Origin: an uncultured Anaerostipes sp.
GTDB taxonomy: Bacteria; Bacillota; Clostridia; Lachnospirales; Lachnospiraceae
Assembly (NCBI GenBank): GCA_900756035.1
Contig: CAAEIR010000361.1
Coordinates: 1 to 16,601 of the forward strand
Reading direction: 5' to 3'
Length of the DNA: 16,601 bases
Shown here: positions 14,697 through 16,601 of the stretch, one piece after another
Layout of the letters: every line of letters begins with the position of its first letter
How positions within the stretch are numbered: the first letter of the stretch is position 1
Translations under genes and position numbers: made by a program
Notes under the pieces: model-generated
Told to the model about the DNA's origin: nothing
Database searches by the model: none
The model's input: only the letters and a program-made list of their open reading frames with translations

Positions 14697-15480
14697 AATT
14701 TCCGATGCCATCATGGTTGTTGTCATCTGTAATATAGTCAGCAACACTTTTGGTTTTAGGGCTCCCGTTTGACATGACAACACCGATTCCAGAGTGAAGG
14801 GTCATCTCATAATCGTTATCGGCATCTCCGAAAGTGCAGAGCTCTTCCATTGAATATCCCCAAAGTTCCATGAGTTTTTGGAGTCCAAAGGCTTTGGAAA
14901 TTCTGGGATCCATATATTCAAAGAGGAGTTCAGCTGTCTGGAGACATGCAGATTTGAACGCATTGCTGTGAAATGTCTGGCTTCTCTCGATGACTGCCGG
15001 CATATTTTTAGGATCACAGACAATCAGAAGTTTTAGCTGGTCTTCTTTTAAAAATTCATCGAAGTCAATCACTTTGTAGGGAAGCTGATCTTTTTCTGAT
15101 AATCTTTTGATATGCTGATCTTCTTTCGGTGTGTATAAAACACCATCTCCGTGGATACAGAAATTCAAATCCATATCTTCAAAATGGGTCATAATCTCAC
15201 GGATCACTTGTCCCTTTAAAGGATAGTGGGTTTCGTAGTGACCGGATGTTTCTTCATAAATTTCTCCGCCATTGCTGCCGACAATGGCATCTACAAAACC
15301 ATCAATTCCCCAGCGGGAAAGAAGGCGTCTTACACTTGGAACATCTCGACCGGTTGAGATACCGAAATATATTCCTTTTTGCCGGAGTGCCTTGATGGCA
15401 TCGATAGTCTTTGGGGTAACAATACCTTCATCGTTTAGTAATGTGCCGTCAATATCGCACATGATTGCTTTTATATTCAT
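14671..15480 (-). CDS. Cof-type HAD-superfamily phosphatase
   Basis: This soluble hydrolase of 269 residues probably dephosphorylates sugar phosphates or other small phospho-metabolites; the substrate cannot be read from sequence. Motif I is DIDGTL, with nucleophile Asp9 and acid/base Asp11. ISTGR provides the Thr/Ser motif II region, and the motif III/IV block GDADND is at 218-223. The segment between carries the large C2-type cap seen in Cof proteins. The longer frame from 15621 is rejected: GGAGG at 15492-15488 lies seven bases before ATG 15480 (four before ATG 15483), and the conserved N-terminus begins there. The gene is convergent with and overlaps the VanZ-like gene by 26 bases, without a terminator between them. 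Confidence 0.9.
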   Translation of the reverse strand: MNIKAIMCDIDGTLLNDEGIVTPKTIDAIKALRQKGIYFGISTGRDVPSVRRLLSRWGIDGFVDAIVGSNGGEIYEETSGHYETHYPLKGQVIREIMTHFEDMDLNFCIHGDGVLYTPKEDQHIKRLSEKDQLPYKVIDFDEFLKEDQLKLLIVCDPKNMPAVIERSQTFHSNAFKSACLQTAELLFEYMDPRISKAFGLQKLMELWGYSMEELCTFGDADNDYEMTLHSGIGVVMSNGSPKTKSVADYITDDNNHDGIGNFIYEYLLK

Positions 15481-15514
15481 CATAAAACCTCCAATTATTC
15501 TGCGTTGTGTTTGT

Positions 15515-15523
15515 ATTATATCA
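15515..15523 (-). promoter_or_regulatory. Extended -10 promoter of the HAD phosphatase gene
   Basis: On the minus strand TGATATAAT is a perfect extended -10 box (TG, one base, TATAAT), about 35 bases upstream of the phosphatase start. The matching -35 position reads TTATAT, a weak match, as is usual for extended -10 promoters. Confidence 0.5.
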
Positions 15524-15600
15524 TAATTCATTATCTGATATAATATATTTTCTGAAAAAGTCCATATAGAAAGAATGGAGTAAAAAAGTTTGGGAAAGGA

Positions 15601-15627
15601 ACCTTTTGATTCCGGGACCATATTATA
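15601..15627 (+). promoter_or_regulatory. Candidate sigma-K (mother-cell) promoter of the CwlC-like amidase
   Basis: CATATTATA at 15619-15627 fits the sigma-K -10 pattern CATANNNTA exactly, and an AC dinucleotide (15601-15602) stands 16 bases upstream, as in sigma-K promoters of Bacillus. Transcription would start about 20 bases before the start codon. The pattern is short and sigma-E boxes look alike, but the downstream gene type makes it credible. Confidence 0.5.
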
Positions 15628-15654
15628 TTACGAGGAAAGAATGAGAGGTTTATG

Positions 15655-16413
15655 ATGGCAGGTGTTATTTTAGATGCCGGACATGGTGGCTATGACAATG
15701 GAGCGCAGTTTAACGGAAGGAAGGAGAAAGATGATAATTTAAGACTTGCGCTGGCGGTAGGAGAGATTCTTTCACAAAATGGTATTCCTGTTTCCTATAC
15801 AAGACAAAGCGATATCTATCAGTCTCCATCAGAGAAAGCACGCATTGCAAACGAAAGTGGGGCGGATTATTTTATTTCGTTTCATCGCAACTCAAGTCCC
15901 AATGCGAATCAATATCACGGAGTTGAGACGTTGGTATTTGATAATAGTGGAATTAAGGCTGAAATGGCGCAGAATGTAAACGCTCAGCTTGAAAATATTG
16001 GATTTCGAAATATAGGGGTAAGAGAGCGTCCAAATCTTACGGTACTCAAAAGAACCAGAATACCGGCGATTTTAATTGAGGCGGGATTTATCAATTCTGA
16101 TAGGGATAATGCGTTGTTTGATTCTAGTTTTCAGGATATTGCCCAGGCGATTGCAGACGGAATTATGGAGACAATCGGAACAGGACAGCAGCCAAAGGGT
16201 GTTTATCGGGTTCAGATTGGCTTATATCGGAATTTTTCTAATGCCCAATATGCTTTAAATGAAGCTTTGGCAAGGGGATTTAACGGAGAAATCGTCTATG
16301 AAGCGCCGTTTTATGCAGTTCAGCTTGGAAGCTTTGATACACTGGATGAAGCTGTTGTATTAGAAAATCAGTTGAAACAACAAGGATATGATACATTAGT
16401 TGTAAAAAAATAA
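15655..16413 (+). CDS. CwlC-like N-acetylmuramoyl-L-alanine amidase with SPOR domain
   Basis: This zinc enzyme cuts the bond between MurNAc and the stem peptide of peptidoglycan. Residues 1-175 are an Amidase_3 domain: DAGHGG with zinc ligand His10, Glu24 in GRKEKDD, His77 in SFHRNSS and catalytic Glu142 in LIEAGF. Residues about 183-252 are a SPOR domain that binds denuded glycan. There is no signal peptide. This architecture and the 252-residue length match CwlC of Bacillus (about 255), a mother-cell enzyme that helps release the spore and needs no export. A candidate sigma-K promoter lies just upstream, supporting that role. ATG 15655 is preferred over 15652 because AGAGG ends six bases before it. 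A phage-type lysin is the alternative. Confidence 0.88.
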   Translation: MAGVILDAGHGGYDNGAQFNGRKEKDDNLRLALAVGEILSQNGIPVSYTRQSDIYQSPSEKARIANESGADYFISFHRNSSPNANQYHGVETLVFDNSGIKAEMAQNVNAQLENIGFRNIGVRERPNLTVLKRTRIPAILIEAGFINSDRDNALFDSSFQDIAQAIADGIMETIGTGQQPKGVYRVQIGLYRNFSNAQYALNEALARGFNGEIVYEAPFYAVQLGSFDTLDEAVVLENQLKQQGYDTLVVKK

Positions 16414-16421
16414 TTTGGTCC

Positions 16422-16443
16422 GGCGGGGAGTTATTTCCCCGTC
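16422..16443 (+). terminator. Hairpin after the amidase gene
   Basis: GGCGGGGA (16422-16429) pairs with TCCCCGTC (16436-16443), including one G-U pair, around a six-base loop. It begins nine bases after the stop codon, the usual place for a terminator, but no T run follows, so its strength is doubtful. Confidence 0.45.
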
Positions 16444-16503
16444 AAACTGAAAGTAAAATCATAAAAACTACATATATTTTATAAAAAAAGAATAAAAAAT
16501 CAA

Positions 16504-16532
16504 TTGACTTTTGGACAAAATGCTGTTATTCT
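16504..16532 (+). promoter_or_regulatory. Sigma-A promoter at the right edge
   Basis: TTGACT (16504-16509) and TATTCT (16527-16532) are separated by exactly 17 bases, a good sigma-A promoter. Transcription would begin near 16539. No ribosome binding site with a start codon follows before the window ends. Confidence 0.6.
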
Positions 16533-16538
16533 AAATAT

Positions 16539-16601
16539 ATAGAAAGCAGAATAGACTAGTAGGGAAGATGTTTCCCTGGGGTTGTCACTGGTAGTGCAGG
16601 C
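16539..16601 (+). ncRNA. 5' part of a possible structured RNA or leader, cut by the window end
   Basis: Downstream of the 16504-16532 promoter the sequence shifts from A+T-rich to a G-rich, hairpin-forming stretch with no reading frame. AGGGAA (16561-16566) pairs with TTCCCT (16572-16577) around GATGT, and CACT (16586-16589) pairs with AGTG (16593-16596) around GGT, separated by a GGGGTTGT linker. Two compact hairpins right after a promoter suggest a non-coding RNA or a regulatory leader. It might be a member of the raiA-motif class, but I could not verify that from memory. The 3' end lies outside the window. Confidence 0.35.

Noticed and set aside
15481..15621. N-terminal extension of the HAD phosphatase to 15621
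   Set aside because: The extension lacks family similarity, covers the phosphatase's own extended -10 promoter, and a GGAGG stands right before ATG 15480/15483.
1..16601. CRISPR arrays, tRNA and rRNA genes
   Set aside because: No regularly spaced repeat arrays, cloverleaf sequences or conserved rRNA blocks were seen on either strand.

Overview
The window looks like chromosomal DNA of an anaerobic, probably spore-forming member of the Clostridia, most likely Lachnospiraceae. The support is indirect: A+T-rich codon use, strong AGGAGG-type ribosome binding sites, extended -10 promoters, short archaeal-type LeuC/LeuD proteins, an orphan PqqD plus S24/S26 peptidase pair, and a CwlC-like sporulation amidase behind a candidate sigma-K promoter. 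No rRNA, tRNA, CRISPR array or complete mobile element was found. Gene density is high and no gene-free stretch exceeds 300 bases.

Layout. (1) 1-198 is an edge region with an 11-bp direct repeat and the trkA promoter. (2) 199-3033 is trkA-trkH, a potassium uptake operon ending at a hairpin shared with the next, convergent gene. (3) 3093-3806 (minus) is a LytTR regulator whose receiver domain lacks the phosphoacceptor Asp. (4) 3999-4714 is a PqqD-like protein overlapping by 4 bases an S24/S26 peptidase with a Ser-His dyad, with no radical-SAM or precursor gene nearby. (5) 4814-8298 holds two consecutive small/large subunit pairs of isopropylmalate dehydratase-type enzymes (leuD-leuC-leuD-leuC), with neither leuA nor leuB in view. 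(6) 8363-9526 is a cation diffusion facilitator with a manganese-type site and a duplicated C-terminal domain, directly behind a terminator-like hairpin.

(7) 9581-14696 is one apparent operon: a MerR-type promoter with a 19-bp spacer, a MerR/SAM-methyltransferase fusion gene, then rfbD-rfbC-rfbA-rfbB, the complete set converting glucose-1-phosphate to dTDP-L-rhamnose, and a VanZ-like gene split by a one-base frameshift in a T6 tract. (8) 14671-15480 (minus) is a Cof-type HAD phosphatase overlapping the 3' end of the VanZ gene. (9) 15655-16413 is a signal-less amidase-SPOR protein of CwlC architecture. (10) The right edge has a good sigma-A promoter followed by about 60 bases of hairpin-forming, non-coding sequence that is cut off by the window and may be a structured RNA.

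The most interesting features are the MerR-methyltransferase fusion heading the rhamnose operon, the orphan PqqD/peptidase pair beside a phosphorylation-deficient LytTR regulator, the two dissimilar leuDC pairs, the vanZ frameshift, and the truncated RNA-like element at the right edge. All functions are inferred by reading motifs; no database search was run.
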